64,000 nt of DNA from CAWJKP01 sp963843465 (GCA_963843465.1 CAWJKP010000002.1:1364001-1428000), one strand, 5' to 3'. Numbered from the stretch's first letter, positions 8,980-17,804 are shown. Program-made: numbers and translations. Notes: a model not told the origin generated them from the sequence alone.

Positions 8980-11346
8980 CTACTTCTTGGGATCCGTCAA
9001 TTGGAACGAGGCATAGAACTTGTCCGCTTCCTTCGATTTCACCTCTTCCTTGGTCTTGCCTTCGACCAGCGCGTAAAGCACCCAACCGCCGATCAGGTAG
9101 ATCCTCATGCGCGTGACCTGCGACGACCCTTCCAGGTAATACTCCTTGCCCGCCACAGATGCTTGCTTAATGTCCCGCTCCTCGACGACTTCTCCATGGA
9201 CTTGCGCCGCGATGGCATCGCGAACGATGGTGAATCGCTGATCCGGCGGGACTTCGCGCATGACCACCGCCGGAATCCCCACCGACGCGGCCGTATAGGT
9301 GACGTTGCCGTCCTGGACGCTCATCCCTTCGACCGGGACGTTGACGCCGCCGTCGTGCGTCCCTCCGTGCGGCCCGGGGTGTGGTCGCGGCCGGCTCGCA
9401 ACGCTCGCGCCCGCACTCGGCTTTTTTGCGCCCCCGAAGTGAAGGACCTTCGTAAGCTCGGCCTTCTTGTTTCCGGCGGGCATCATGACCGTGAATCGCC
9501 CGTTCCTGGGCGAGTATTCCGTGGCCGCTTGACTCGCCGCGGAACTTGACGGGCCGGAGTGCGGGACGGAGGGCGCAACCTCGGCGGGCCGTGAAGGCGG
9601 CCGGCTGGCAGCCGGGGGAGTCTGGGTCTCTTGTGTGCCGGGCTCGACCGGCGCTCCCGTCAAGATAAGTCCCACGCCCGACAGGTTCTTGCGTTTGTTC
9701 TCCTTGAACAGGATGCCGATCACGGGCCGGCCGTCGCCCAGGCGCACCTTCGGACGCGCGTCCGACAGGCCGACCCAATCGCTTTCGTAGGCATCGTTGG
9801 CATTCAGGCCCCCGTTGGCAAGCTTCATGAACGTGAGTGAGAATCCATCGAGGCCCAGGCCCGGCTGGCCGGTCAGCGCGCCCACGGCATAGCCGTCCTT
9901 AGCCCTGACGACAAGCGGCCGGCTCCATTCCGTTCCGTGCTTGGCGCCGCGGATCTCTTCTCCGCGGGAGTTGCGGTAGATGGGCAGAATCGCGTGAACC
10001 ACGTCCTTGTTGACGAACTTGCCGATGCCGACCTCGAATCCGACGAGCACGGCCCCCCCGGGTGCAACGTCCTCGCCCTGCGGATCGAAATGGAAGCCCA
10101 GGACTTCGGTTCGCCCGTCGGTGACGGCTCCCTGGCGAACCTTCGTGGAACTTTGCGCCGGGCCGCTGGGGGCGGCGGGCAGCCGGGCCGTCTGGGCGGG
10201 CTTCGCCCCGATCGTTTCCACCACGCTCTCGCTGAGGCCCGGCCGTTGACCGCCGTTGACCCAGACGCCCTGGTACAACAGGGCCACCTCCGTGACGCCT
10301 TTCTTCAACTGCAATTCTCCCGTGGCCAACTGCTCCTCGATTTTCAGAGGCAGCTTCCGGCAACCCCGCAACGGCTCCAGCGGGTCGCTCGGCTTGAGCT
10401 TGTCCTGCACCTGTTTGGCGGCGAGGTAGTACAGGACGACCGACTTGATCTTGTTCAAGGGGTCGATCAGTCCGGCCTCGACGTGGATGGTTACGATGCC
10501 TTCGCCGTCCTGAGACGCGTAGAGGTGGACCTTTCCCAGCCGGCCCTGCAACATCCGCGTCAACGCAACGGCGGGAATGGCCATGCCGATTCCGCTGGCG
10601 CCGCGGATCGTGGCCTCGGCCACGCCGACCAGCCGCCCCTGGGCATCGACGACCGGCCCCCCGCTGTTGCCCGGGTTCAGGCTGCCGTCGATCTGCACCA
10701 GGGCCAGCTCGCCGTTGTCGTCCATGCGCAGACTGGAAATCGAGCCCCTGCCCACGGTGATCGCGGGACTGTTCTTGCCGGTGGCCAGGCTCTCGCCAAA
10801 GGGGAATCCCAGCGTGTAGACCGGCATCGTCTCCACGAGCTTGGGCTCCCGATTGATCTCCAGCGCCGCCGGTAAATCCCGCACGCCCGTGACCTTGAGC
10901 ACCGCCAGGTCCCGCGCGAAGTCGGCCGCCAACACTTCGCCGCGGGCCGACTTCTCTCTCGGGGTGCCGCTCTGGAAAACGACCGTCACGGTGCAGGTCT
11001 TGAAATGCCTGGTGATGAGTCGCGGGTCGGAGTCGGGAGAAGTTGCGTCGGAACCGACCCCGGAGCGGGCACTGGACGTTGCGCGCGGCCGGCGATCCAG
11101 GAGTCCGAAAATCGCCGGGTCGACCACGTGGTGATTGGTCACGATGTAGGCGCTATCGCCCTCCGTCTTGATCACGAAGCCGGAGCCGCTGCCCGAGCGG
11201 TCCTCGGAGTTGAACTTGACCTTCACTTTGACAAACACCGTGCCGCTCTTGATTGCCGCAAGCGTCTGAGGCGGAATGGCATCGTCTGCGTAAGCGGCCA
11301 TCGCCACGAGCGTGATGGCAGGCACCGTGAGCCATAAAGTTCGCAT
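8980..11346 (-). CDS. Secreted trypsin-like (S1C/DegP-type) serine protease with C-terminal extension
   Basis: An N-terminal signal peptide (MRTLWLTVPAITLVAMAAYA) leads to a protease domain. The triad is visible: TNHHVVD (His about 72), ARDLAVLKV (Asp 146) and NPGNSGGPVV (Ser 228). About 400 further residues have no recognised PDZ domain and end in a roughly 160-residue domain (YSPRNGRFTVMMPAG ... RMRIYLIGGWVLYAL) that resembles C-terminal domains of other planctomycete exported proteins. The start at 11346 is preferred to the ATG at 11361 because GGAGGG lies 6 bp upstream and it places the signal peptide correctly. It probably handles envelope protein quality control or extracellular proteolysis. 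Monocistronic. Confidence 0.85.
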   Translation of the reverse strand: MRTLWLTVPAITLVAMAAYADDAIPPQTLAAIKSGTVFVKVKVKFNSEDRSGSGSGFVIKTEGDSAYIVTNHHVVDPAIFGLLDRRPRATSSARSGVGSDATSPDSDPRLITRHFKTCTVTVVFQSGTPREKSARGEVLAADFARDLAVLKVTGVRDLPAALEINREPKLVETMPVYTLGFPFGESLATGKNSPAITVGRGSISSLRMDDNGELALVQIDGSLNPGNSGGPVVDAQGRLVGVAEATIRGASGIGMAIPAVALTRMLQGRLGKVHLYASQDGEGIVTIHVEAGLIDPLNKIKSVVLYYLAAKQVQDKLKPSDPLEPLRGCRKLPLKIEEQLATGELQLKKGVTEVALLYQGVWVNGGQRPGLSESVVETIGAKPAQTARLPAAPSGPAQSSTKVRQGAVTDGRTEVLGFHFDPQGEDVAPGGAVLVGFEVGIGKFVNKDVVHAILPIYRNSRGEEIRGAKHGTEWSRPLVVRAKDGYAVGALTGQPGLGLDGFSLTFMKLANGGLNANDAYESDWVGLSDARPKVRLGDGRPVIGILFKENKRKNLSGVGLILTGAPVEPGTQETQTPPAASRPPSRPAEVAPSVPHSGPSSSAASQAATEYSPRNGRFTVMMPAGNKKAELTKVLHFGGAKKPSAGASVASRPRPHPGPHGGTHDGGVNVPVEGMSVQDGNVTYTAASVGIPAVVMREVPPDQRFTIVRDAIAAQVHGEVVEERDIKQASVAGKEYYLEGSSQVTRMRIYLIGGWVLYALVEGKTKEEVKSKEADKFYASFQLTDPKK

Positions 11347-11659
11347 ACTCGGCCCTCCCATTCTGGACTGTCGAAACCGTTGTCCTTAGTGTTTCCTGTA
11401 CCGCGTCAGGCCCGTGAAGTCCTTCCCCCCCCGCGGAACGTGATAATCCCCAAGCTACCAAAACCGGAGCCTCAGGGAAAGCGCCCCTAGGGGGTTATGA
11501 GAGGCCCAACGGGGGCTACGATGCCCACCTCCGGCAGAGGGTTAGCGCCGGCGTGGCCGCCGGGGACGAGTAGAGGGCTGGTGAGGCCGACTTGTCAAAG
11601 GTAGAATTGCTCGGGTGGGCGCGATGGCGGGCCACCAACACCGTAATGGGAATGGTTTC
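11347..11659. other. Gene-free stretch between protease and HNH pair
   Basis: About 310 bp hold the divergent upstream regions of two genes and a partial GCCGGCGTGGCCGCCGGGG repeat near 11549-11573. No further gene or clear promoter was seen. Confidence 0.5.
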
Positions 11660-11903
11660 ATGGCGGTTACGACGAGAGCCTATGAAGAAGTGGTCGATTT
11701 CATCGCGGCCGGCAGCAGCCCGGACGACGTGATCGGGTTTCATCCCTCGGAGGCCGCGCCGGCGCGTGATGGACCTTCTGGAGCGGGCCAAGAGTTCGGG
11801 GATCACACCGGACGAGCAGTCCGAACTGGACCACTATTTCCAGTTGGAGCACCTGATGAGGCTGGCCAAGGCCCGTGCTCGTCGCTTCGCGCGCCATGAC
11901 TGA
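11660..11903 (+). CDS. Small acidic protein paired with HNH nuclease, one frameshift
   Basis: From ATG 11660 the frame reads MAVTTRAYEEVVDFIAAGSS, then PDDVIGFHPSEAA. A one-base shift at about 11757-11762 joins it to RRVMDLLERAKSSGITPDEQ and SELDHYFQLEHLMRLAKARA, ending at 11903. The reconstructed protein is about 80 residues, helical, with a basic tail. Its stop overlaps the HNH start by 8 bp, so the two are translationally coupled. Small proteins of this shape (FIA.G.SPeeIi.F.PSe ... LEHLLRLAKARA) commonly precede HNH nucleases or toxins; an antitoxin or inhibitor role is inferred only. Confidence 0.6.
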
Positions 11904-12351
11904 GAGCGTCAGCGACGAGCTTCGCCGACTGGTGTTGTCCCGCGCCGGAGGGGTCTGCGAGTATTGCCTGATCCATGCTGACGACACCTTTTTCGGCTGC
12001 GAGGTGGATCATATCATCAGCCGCAAGCACGGCGGGCCGACGGAAGCAGAGAACCTGGCTCTTGCCTGCCTTTTCTGCAACCGGCAGAAAGGTACAGACA
12101 TCGGCTCGACCCTACCCGGTTCAGACGAGTTGGTTCGCTTGTTTCATCCGCGAAGAGATTGCTGGGGCGAACATTTCCGCCTGGAGGGACCGATCATCCG
12201 GCCCATGACGCCCGTGGGTGAGGTGACGGCGAGAATCCTCCGCCTCAACATCGGCGACCGGCTCTTAGAGCGCCGACTCTTGATCGCTATCGGCCGCTAT
12301 CCCACGCCGGCTGCGCTCAGCCGCATCGCCATCCTGCGGAAATCGCCATAA
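11896..12351 (+). CDS. HNH endonuclease
   Basis: The 151-residue protein has a canonical HNH/zinc-knuckle core: CEYC (residues 21-24), CEVDHIISRKHGG (catalytic His of the DH pair) and LACLFCNRQKG (Asn/Cys half of the finger). Downstream is a roughly 75-residue tail (FHPRRDCWGEHFRL ...) usual in stand-alone HNH proteins of cyanobacteria and planctomycetes. The start at 11896 overlaps the upstream small gene. The substrate is presumably DNA. It may be the toxic member of a two-gene module, or a stand-alone nuclease. Confidence 0.85.
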   Translation: MTESVSDELRRLVLSRAGGVCEYCLIHADDTFFGCEVDHIISRKHGGPTEAENLALACLFCNRQKGTDIGSTLPGSDELVRLFHPRRDCWGEHFRLEGPIIRPMTPVGEVTARILRLNIGDRLLERRLLIAIGRYPTPAALSRIAILRKSP

Positions 12352-12490
12352 TTGGTTGTGCGTCCCTGGATTGCCCCCGAGGGGTTACGGGGGCCAGGCA
12401 AAAGCGATTGCTTGCAGCCCGCCCTCGCCACAACCATTGCCTGTTGGGGAAAGGAGGCGAGTTTCTCGTGGCAGCAGGTTTGTCGGACGT

Positions 12491-12525
12491 CCCCTCATCC
12501 CGACCTTCTCCCGGAGGGAGAGGGG
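12491..12525. repeat. CTCATCCCGACCTTCTCCCGGAGGGAGAG-type dispersed repeat
   Basis: This belongs to a widespread bacterial intergenic repeat with a CTCCCGGAGGGAG stem. A second copy in the other orientation is at 28597-28633. Here it forms the 3' end of the FGGY kinase ORF (SAPSPSGRRSG). Confidence 0.6.
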
Positions 12526-14093
12526 GCGGACGGCGTGCTCCGCAACTCAGCGAGCCGGTTTTCAAACTGCTGGATCTGCTGCCGATAGGGCCCGATCCAG
12601 GACGGGTTGGGCTCGACCGGATCGCGGAAGCGGACCAGCCTCGCCACGGCGTCGGCAACCGTGAAGGGGTCTTTGATCCCCTTGCCAGCCCGAAGGTGCG
12701 TTTCCAGGGCGGCCAAGGCCGTGACGGCGGCGCCTAAGGCCGGGCCTTCGTCCGACTGGAGCCGCTCCAAGCGGTGGTCCAACACCGAGGCCAGGATCTG
12801 GCACATCAGGTCGCTGCGGGCGATGCCGCCGGAGACCGTGATCCGACTGATCCGCTGACCGGCCGCCTCGTGGGCCCGAACGCCCAGGGCGATGAGATAC
12901 GCCAGGGCCTCCAGAGCGGCCCGATATTTGGTGCCCGGCGAGGCGCCTTCGGCCTGGCACCAACGCAGGCCGGTCATCGAGGCGTCGATGCCCAAGGAGG
13001 GCTCGGGGCGGGTGAAAGGGATCACGGCCGTCCCGCCGCAGCCCGGGGAAAGCGGCCGGGCCTGGGCTTCCAGGGCCTTCCAGTCGGGACTGGTGCCGAC
13101 CACCTCGTCGAGGAACTGGGCGCCGTTGTTGTAACACCGCATCCACAGGTATGGACCCCAGTTCAGCCGCATCACGTCGAGCTGCTCGCCCGCGGGCAGG
13201 TGCTTCGAGGAGGAATTGACCACCGCCGAGTTGCCCAGGATGATCGCCATCTGCCCCGCATCGACCGCCCCGCCGCCGACCAGGCCGGCCTGCTGATCGT
13301 CGGAGGTGGGGAAGATCAGCGGACGCCGCTTCGAGGCGATCCCGGCCTCCCGGGCCAGGTGCTCGGCCAGCGGGCCGACCGGCTGGTAGTGGTCGACGAT
13401 CTCGGGCAACTGTTTCCAGGCCAGCTTGCGGTGGCCGGGCGACTCCAGGGCCCCGAGCATGGCCTTGGCCCATTTCCGTTTCCGCAGGTCCATGATGCCC
13501 GTCGAGGCGGCCACGGAGACGCTCGCCACGTCGAAATTGCCCGTCAGGTAGCCGGCGGCCAGAGCCCCATGTCCGAGGATTCGTCTGGTCCGCTGCCAAT
13601 CCTTTTCCGCGAGCGTGGCCTCGTCCTTGACCAGGTGGCTGAGCGAGTAGCGGATGGCCCAAGGGCCGCCGATCAGTTGGCAGACCTTGTCCTGCCCGCC
13701 CAGCCGCTCCAGGCCGATGCGGTGGTACTCGGCCAAGGTGGCGTCGTTCCAACAGATAGCCCGGCGGACCGGGTTCTGGTCGGCGTCGATGCGGCCGGCC
13801 GTATGATGGGTGGCGGAGATGCCGCCGGCGACCCAGTCGTCCAGCCGGCCCAGCTCCCTCAGCCGGTTGGCCATCGCCCGCACGCTGGCCCGGGCCTGAC
13901 CCTCCAACTGCATCAGGTTCAGCTCCGACATGCCGGGCACGACCGGGTTGCCGTACCAGAGGTCGGTCGGCAGGCGGACCTCCGCCAGCACCCGGCCTTC
14001 CAGGTCGAAAGCCAGGCACTTCACCGCACCCGTGCTGAAATCCCAGCCGGTGAGCACGCTTTGGGACTTGACGCGACGCAGCGACTCGGCCAT
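12495..14093 (-). CDS. FGGY-family carbohydrate kinase (xylulokinase-like)
   Basis: The protein has 532 residues. The N-terminal FGGY domain starts LTGWDFSTGAVKCLAFD (phosphate-1 motif DFSTG) and includes ISATHHTAGRIDADQNPVRR and CWNDAT, matching the xylulokinase pattern. The C-terminal domain has AIILGNSAVVNSSS and ITVSGGIARSDLMCQILAS (adenosine motif GG). It phosphorylates a pentose or related polyol; substrate cannot be read from sequence. The C-terminal tail runs into a dispersed repeat. No sugar-isomerase neighbour is present, although the following gene (oxidoreductase, other strand) may also act on sugars. Confidence 0.85.
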   Translation of the reverse strand: MAESLRRVKSQSVLTGWDFSTGAVKCLAFDLEGRVLAEVRLPTDLWYGNPVVPGMSELNLMQLEGQARASVRAMANRLRELGRLDDWVAGGISATHHTAGRIDADQNPVRRAICWNDATLAEYHRIGLERLGGQDKVCQLIGGPWAIRYSLSHLVKDEATLAEKDWQRTRRILGHGALAAGYLTGNFDVASVSVAASTGIMDLRKRKWAKAMLGALESPGHRKLAWKQLPEIVDHYQPVGPLAEHLAREAGIASKRRPLIFPTSDDQQAGLVGGGAVDAGQMAIILGNSAVVNSSSKHLPAGEQLDVMRLNWGPYLWMRCYNNGAQFLDEVVGTSPDWKALEAQARPLSPGCGGTAVIPFTRPEPSLGIDASMTGLRWCQAEGASPGTKYRAALEALAYLIALGVRAHEAAGQRISRITVSGGIARSDLMCQILASVLDHRLERLQSDEGPALGAAVTALAALETHLRAGKGIKDPFTVADAVARLVRFRDPVEPNPSWIGPYRQQIQQFENRLAELRSTPSAPSPSGRRSG

Positions 14094-14543
14094 GGCAGGC
14101 GATCTCCTCGCGTGGTTTCTACGATCTGGAGTAGGTTCGTAGTACCGGCTTTAGCCGGAAATCCCCGGCAAAACCGCCTGAAGGCGGGACTACGAACGGC
14201 GCATTTCCAACCGCGTGCAAGATACTACGGTCCGCTTCGACCGCCCAATGTAGCAGATGGCCCCCGATCGCTCAACGTGCCGGCAAACTGTGTGCCGGCA
14301 AACTGTAGGGTGGGACAAGGCCGCCGTGGCGGCCGCCGGCCCACCAGGGTCCTGTTGCCTCGTGCCGCTTCGGATTATACTCGGAGGGTACTTCGCGCCA
14401 TTGGGGGATTGAACACGAACCACTCCTCCGCAGCCGGCGTGGCCGCCGGGGCTAACGCTTGCTGACCATTGACCACTAGCCACTGACCACTAGCCACTGA
14501 CCACTGACCACTTCTTCCTTCCTCCTCTGGAGTAGACAACACC
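14094..14543. repeat. Repeat-filled intergenic region
   Basis: This 450-bp gap holds a two-headed REP pair at 14139-14193 (GTAGTACCGGCTTTAGCCGG facing CCGCCTGAAGGCGGGACTAC). It also has a half copy of the GTAGGGTGGGAC element at 14305-14346, a GCCGGCGTGGCCGCCGGGG copy at 14432-14456, and a heptamer array (GACCACT/AGCCACT, about six units) at 14470-14511 just before the next start. No gene was found. Confidence 0.75.
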
Positions 14544-15887
14544 ATGCAACGCCGTGATTTCCTTCGCGCCGGCGCCGCCGCGCTGGCCTGGTCGACCGTG
14601 GGCAGGTATGCCGTCTCGTTGGATCGCCGAAAGCCCCGCCGGGTGGGCCTGATCGGCACCGGCTGGTACGGCAAGATCGACCTCGTGCGCCTGATGCAGG
14701 TCGAGCCGGTGGAAGTGGTTTCCCTCTGCGACGTGGACCGGCGGATGCTGGCCGCGGCTGCGGAGATGGTGGCCGGCCGGCAGGCCTCGAAGAAGAAGCC
14801 TCGGACCTACAGCGACTACCGCCAGATGCTCAAAGAGAAGGACCTGGACATCGTGCTGGTGGCCACGCCCGACCACTGGCACGCCCTGCCGATGTTGGCG
14901 GCCGTGGAAGCGGGGGCCGACGTCTATTTGCAGAAGCCGATCAGCCTCGACGTGGTCGAAGGCGAGGCCATGCTGGCGGCCGCCCGCAAGCACGGCAAGG
15001 TGGTCCAGGTCGGCACGCAGCGGCGGAGCACGCCGCATCTGGTCGAGGCCCGGGAGACGATCATCAAGCCGGGGAAGCTCGGCAAGGTGGGGCTGGTCGA
15101 GATCTACTGTTACTATCACATGCGGGCCACGGGGAACCCGCCCGATCAGCCCGCCCCCGACTATCTCGACTGGGACTTCTGGACCGGGCCGGCGCCGCTG
15201 CGGCCCTACAACGCCTGGGCGCACCCGCGGGGCTGGAGGGCGTTCAAGGAGTACGGCAACGGCATCCTGGGCGACATGTGCGTCCACATGCTCGACATGA
15301 CCCGCTGGATGCTCGACCTGGGCTGGCCTAAGCGGATCGCTTCCACGGGAGGAATTCTCGTCGACACCCGCAGCAAGGCCAACATCCCCGACACGCAGAC
15401 CGCAACCTTCGACTACGGCGACCTGTCGATCGTCTGGCAGCACCGCACCTGGGGCGATCCGCCCGATCCCAAGTATGGCTGGGGCGCCACCTTCTACGGC
15501 GACCGGGGAACGCTCAAGGCCAGCGTCTACAGCTACGACTTCATTCCCTCGGGCCCCGGCCAGCCGGTCCACCGCGACGTAACCTACGAGTTCGACAAGT
15601 TCCCCGAAGACCGCACCGAAAAGGACCTCGAACGGCACGTCACGCCGGCCATCCGCCGCCACATGCAGGATTTCCTGCGTGCCGTCGACACCCGCGGCCG
15701 GCCCGTGGCCGACATCGAGGAGGGCCACATCTCCACGGCAAGCTGCATCCTGGCCAACCGCGCGTTGGAGCTCGGCCGGACCTTGACCTACGATCCCGTG
15801 AAACAGCAGGTGGTCGGCGACGCGGAGGCCAATCGGCTTTTGCGGCGGCCGTACCGGGGACCGTGGAAGCATCCGGAGCCGACGTAA
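14544..15887 (+). CDS. Tat-exported Gfo/Idh/MocA-family oxidoreductase
   Basis: The 447-residue protein begins MQRRDFLRAGAAALAW, a twin-arginine signal. The NAD(P)-binding Rossmann segment VGLIGTGWYGKIDL follows at about residue 33. The conserved lysine motif appears as YLQKPIS in place of the usual EKP, and the C-terminal half has the WDFWTGPAPLRPYN, HPRGWRAFKEYGNG and MCVHMLDMTRWMLDLG segments typical of planctomycete periplasmic members. It probably oxidises a sugar or sugar derivative with tightly bound cofactor. An SD-like TCCTCTGGAG sits about 10 bp upstream. Monocistronic. Confidence 0.88.
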   Translation: MQRRDFLRAGAAALAWSTVGRYAVSLDRRKPRRVGLIGTGWYGKIDLVRLMQVEPVEVVSLCDVDRRMLAAAAEMVAGRQASKKKPRTYSDYRQMLKEKDLDIVLVATPDHWHALPMLAAVEAGADVYLQKPISLDVVEGEAMLAAARKHGKVVQVGTQRRSTPHLVEARETIIKPGKLGKVGLVEIYCYYHMRATGNPPDQPAPDYLDWDFWTGPAPLRPYNAWAHPRGWRAFKEYGNGILGDMCVHMLDMTRWMLDLGWPKRIASTGGILVDTRSKANIPDTQTATFDYGDLSIVWQHRTWGDPPDPKYGWGATFYGDRGTLKASVYSYDFIPSGPGQPVHRDVTYEFDKFPEDRTEKDLERHVTPAIRRHMQDFLRAVDTRGRPVADIEEGHISTASCILANRALELGRTLTYDPVKQQVVGDAEANRLLRRPYRGPWKHPEPT

Positions 15888-16109
15888 GCGGTTAGCATTT
15901 CCGCAACTCTTCAGCGGACTGGAGAAGCGGACCCCTTCGAGCTTGCTCGATGGTGAACAAGATTGCAAGCTAGCCCGGCTCGCGTCGACCGTTTCCCCGA
16001 CCCCATCGGGCTCGCCCCGGTGGTGAAGAAGATTGTCAGGCTACGTGCCCATTAGCCAGCCCACCCGCCAAAATCGGTGGCCTATATGGCTCTCCCTGAT
16101 GGGCTGTGC
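15888..16109. other. Intergenic region with imperfect direct repeats
   Basis: Two diverged copies of a sequence ending GGTGAA(C/G)AAGATTG followed by a GCTA-rich tail occur at about 15950-15973 and 16020-16043. No ORF was credible here. Confidence 0.4.
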
Positions 16110-16115
16110 TATAAT
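16110..16115 (+). promoter_or_regulatory. -10 element of small membrane protein gene
   Basis: A perfect TATAAT in the context TGTGCTATAATGCC lies 60 bp upstream of the ATG at 16176. The -35 region is weak. Confidence 0.45.
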
Positions 16116-16175
16116 GCCCCCCGATTCTGGCGCACGTTGTGCCGGGCGGCAAATTCGCAAAGAGGGACATCCATC

Positions 16176-16502
16176 ATGAGCGCTTCACTCCTCTTGGTAC
16201 AAGGGTTGCTCGCGATCCTTGGCATTGGATCGCTGGTCTGCTTCATTCTCGTCTTGATCAAGATGTTCCAGCAAGGCCAGACCGGCTTAGGGATCGCCTG
16301 CATCGTGCTGGCCTTCTGCGCCGGGATCGGTGTCTTGATCGCATTCATTTACGGCTGGTTCAAGGCCCGGGAGTGGGATCTTCAGAAGGTGATGATGGTG
16401 TGGAGCGGCATTTTGGTTGCACACGTCCTTCTGGTCATTATCTTTATGGTCCTAGGCGGGTTGGGCGCCCTGAACCAACCGGTGCCAAACGTTCGGTTCT
16501 GA
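16176..16502 (+). CDS. Small three-helix membrane protein
   Basis: The protein has 108 residues and is almost entirely hydrophobic: LLLVQGLLAILGIGSLVCFI (about 4-27), LGIACIVLAFCAGIGVLIAF (38-58) and VWSGILVAHVLLVIIFMVL (72-93), with a basic loop KAREWDLQK. Start ATG 16176 has AAAGAGG about 12 bp upstream. Its function is unknown; it resembles small inner-membrane proteins of planctomycetes. A TATAAT promoter precedes it and a palindromic element follows. Confidence 0.7.
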   Translation: MSASLLLVQGLLAILGIGSLVCFILVLIKMFQQGQTGLGIACIVLAFCAGIGVLIAFIYGWFKAREWDLQKVMMVWSGILVAHVLLVIIFMVLGGLGALNQPVPNVRF

Positions 16503-16564
16503 TCCGCTCACCGTCGTGCCCAACCGGATCGCTTAGGGTCTCGCCGCCGCATGCGCGGTCGCGT

Positions 16565-16700
16565 TGTAACCGTTCACGGGTCGGGCGGGGACTGGTCCAT
16601 TTTTCGGCCAAAAAGCGCATTTGGCCGCGGGACGTAAGGCCGAAAACATGGACCTGTCCCCTTGGCACTGCCGAAGGGGACAGTCCCCGTGAACGGTTAC
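16565..16700. repeat. 136-bp nested palindromic element (GTAACCGTTCACGGG ends)
   Basis: The outer arms 16565-16579 (GTAACCGTTCACGGG) and 16686-16700 are perfect reverse complements. Inner arms around GGGACTGGTCCATTTTTCGGCC (16588-16609) pair with 16638-16660. One isolated arm recurs at 54890-54904. The structure is MITE-like, with no coding capacity. Confidence 0.8.
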
Positions 16701-16750
16701 GTCGCGTTGGTCCAGCACGAGCCTGCGCCGCGGAAGTGGCCCAGCCCGCG

Positions 16751-16779
16751 TGGTCAGGCCCTTGCTTCCATGCTATAAT
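16751..16779 (+). promoter_or_regulatory. Promoter of Uma2 gene 2
   Basis: TGGTCA (16751-16756) and TATAAT (16774-16779) are 17 bp apart, about 45 bp upstream of the start. Confidence 0.55.
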
Positions 16780-16823
16780 GCGTTGTGGAACAATAACCTG
16801 CGGGTCGCCTTCCCACAAACCGC

Positions 16824-17522
16824 GTGCCAATCATGGCCAACGCGATCATCTTCTTGTTCGACAATGGAGAGATTCAGATTCCGATGAGCCTCCGGTCGCT
16901 GGCCGAGTTCCGCGCCTGGACCGCGACCGACGCCTTTCCCCAGCGCGGGCGGATCGACTACCTGGCAGGCCGCATCGAGGTCGATATGTCGCCGGAAGAT
17001 CTCCACACCCACGGCAAGCTCAAGATGGAAATCGCCGGCGTCGTCTGGCGCCGCGTCAAGGACCTCCGCCTCGGCGAGACCTACACCGATCGGGCCCGCC
17101 TCTCCAATGTCCAGGCCAACCTCTCGGCCGAGCCGGACGTGGTCTTCGTCTCCGACGAGTCGTTGAACCTCGGCCGGGTCAGATTGGTCCCTCGTGCCGC
17201 CGGCGGCCCGGACCGCTATTTGGAGCTGGAAGGCTCGCCGGAGCTGATCGTGGAGATCGTCAGCGACTCGTCGGTGGTCAAGGAAACCCAGCGTCTCCCC
17301 CAAGCCTACTTTGCCGCCGGAGTGGCCGAGTTCTGGCTCGTCGACGCCCGTGCGGCCGATCTCCTCTTCCGTATCCACCGCCGCGGGGAAACCGCCTTCG
17401 AGCCCGCCGACTGCGACCCAGAGGGGTATCAGTATTCCGCAGTCCTTGCCGCTTGGTACCGCCTCGACCGCTCTCGCAATGAGTTCAGGCGGATCTGCTT
17501 CGATCTCACGGAGAGGCGGTGA
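16824..17522 (+). CDS. Uma2-family (DUF820) putative endonuclease, copy 2
   Basis: The 232 residues are highly similar to the protein at 8255-8944, including MSLRSLAEFRAWTATDAFP, RIDYLAGRIEVDMSPEDLHT, SAEPDVVFVSDESL and LIVEIVSDSSVVKETQRL. The N-terminal dozen residues differ (FLFDNGEIQ), as do the first 40 bp upstream, but both genes share a TATAATG promoter core and a similar ...AATCATGGCC start context. This is a dispersed duplication of gene plus leader. The PD-(D/E)xK residues are intact. It is followed convergently, 6 bp away, by a Phd-like gene. Confidence 0.85.
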   Translation: MPIMANAIIFLFDNGEIQIPMSLRSLAEFRAWTATDAFPQRGRIDYLAGRIEVDMSPEDLHTHGKLKMEIAGVVWRRVKDLRLGETYTDRARLSNVQANLSAEPDVVFVSDESLNLGRVRLVPRAAGGPDRYLELEGSPELIVEIVSDSSVVKETQRLPQAYFAAGVAEFWLVDARAADLLFRIHRRGETAFEPADCDPEGYQYSAVLAAWYRLDRSRNEFRRICFDLTERR

Positions 17523-17528
17523 TGACGA

Positions 17529-17804
17529 TTACGTCGGGCGATCTTTCGTGGGCAGCCCCAGCCGTCGCCGCACTTCGGCGCTGGAGACGCCGCCCTCCGA
17601 TTGGAGGCGTCGCTCCGAGCGATCGAGAATCGCCTGGAACTGAGGATTTATGCTCAAGAGCAGGTTCTCAACGTCCCGCTCGTCGCCAGGAAAGACGGCG
17701 GCGACGGCCTCCCCGTCCCGCGTCAGGATGACCGGCTCGGAAGCCCCCGGCTGAACGTAGGGAGCCAACGCGGAAACTTCGGAGAGTTCGATGGTCTTCA
17801 TCAT
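17529..17804 (-). CDS. Phd/YefM-type antitoxin-like protein (orphan)
   Basis: The 91-residue protein MMKTIELSEVSALAPYVQPG, then EPVILTRDGEAVAAVFP, matches the DNA-binding N-terminal fold of prevent-host-death antitoxins. A GGAG-type SD (17812-17817) decides the start at 17804. The C-terminal half (QFQAILDRSERRLQSEGGVS) is the usual toxin-contacting helix region. No RelE/ParE/PIN toxin gene follows: the neighbours are the convergent Uma2 gene and the hsd locus. It is either an orphan antitoxin or one whose toxin is elsewhere. Confidence 0.75.
   Translation of the reverse strand: MMKTIELSEVSALAPYVQPGASEPVILTRDGEAVAAVFPGDERDVENLLLSINPQFQAILDRSERRLQSEGGVSSAEVRRRLGLPTKDRPT

Noticed and set aside
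12774..14465. 563-residue plus-strand ORF opposite the FGGY kinase
   Set aside because: High-GC antisense shadow: the minus strand encodes a clear FGGY kinase and the plus-strand product has no recognisable motifs.
16824..17804. Uma2 plus Phd-like gene as a toxin-antitoxin pair
   Set aside because: The genes are convergent, not an operon, and the Uma2 paralogue at 8255 has no such neighbour.
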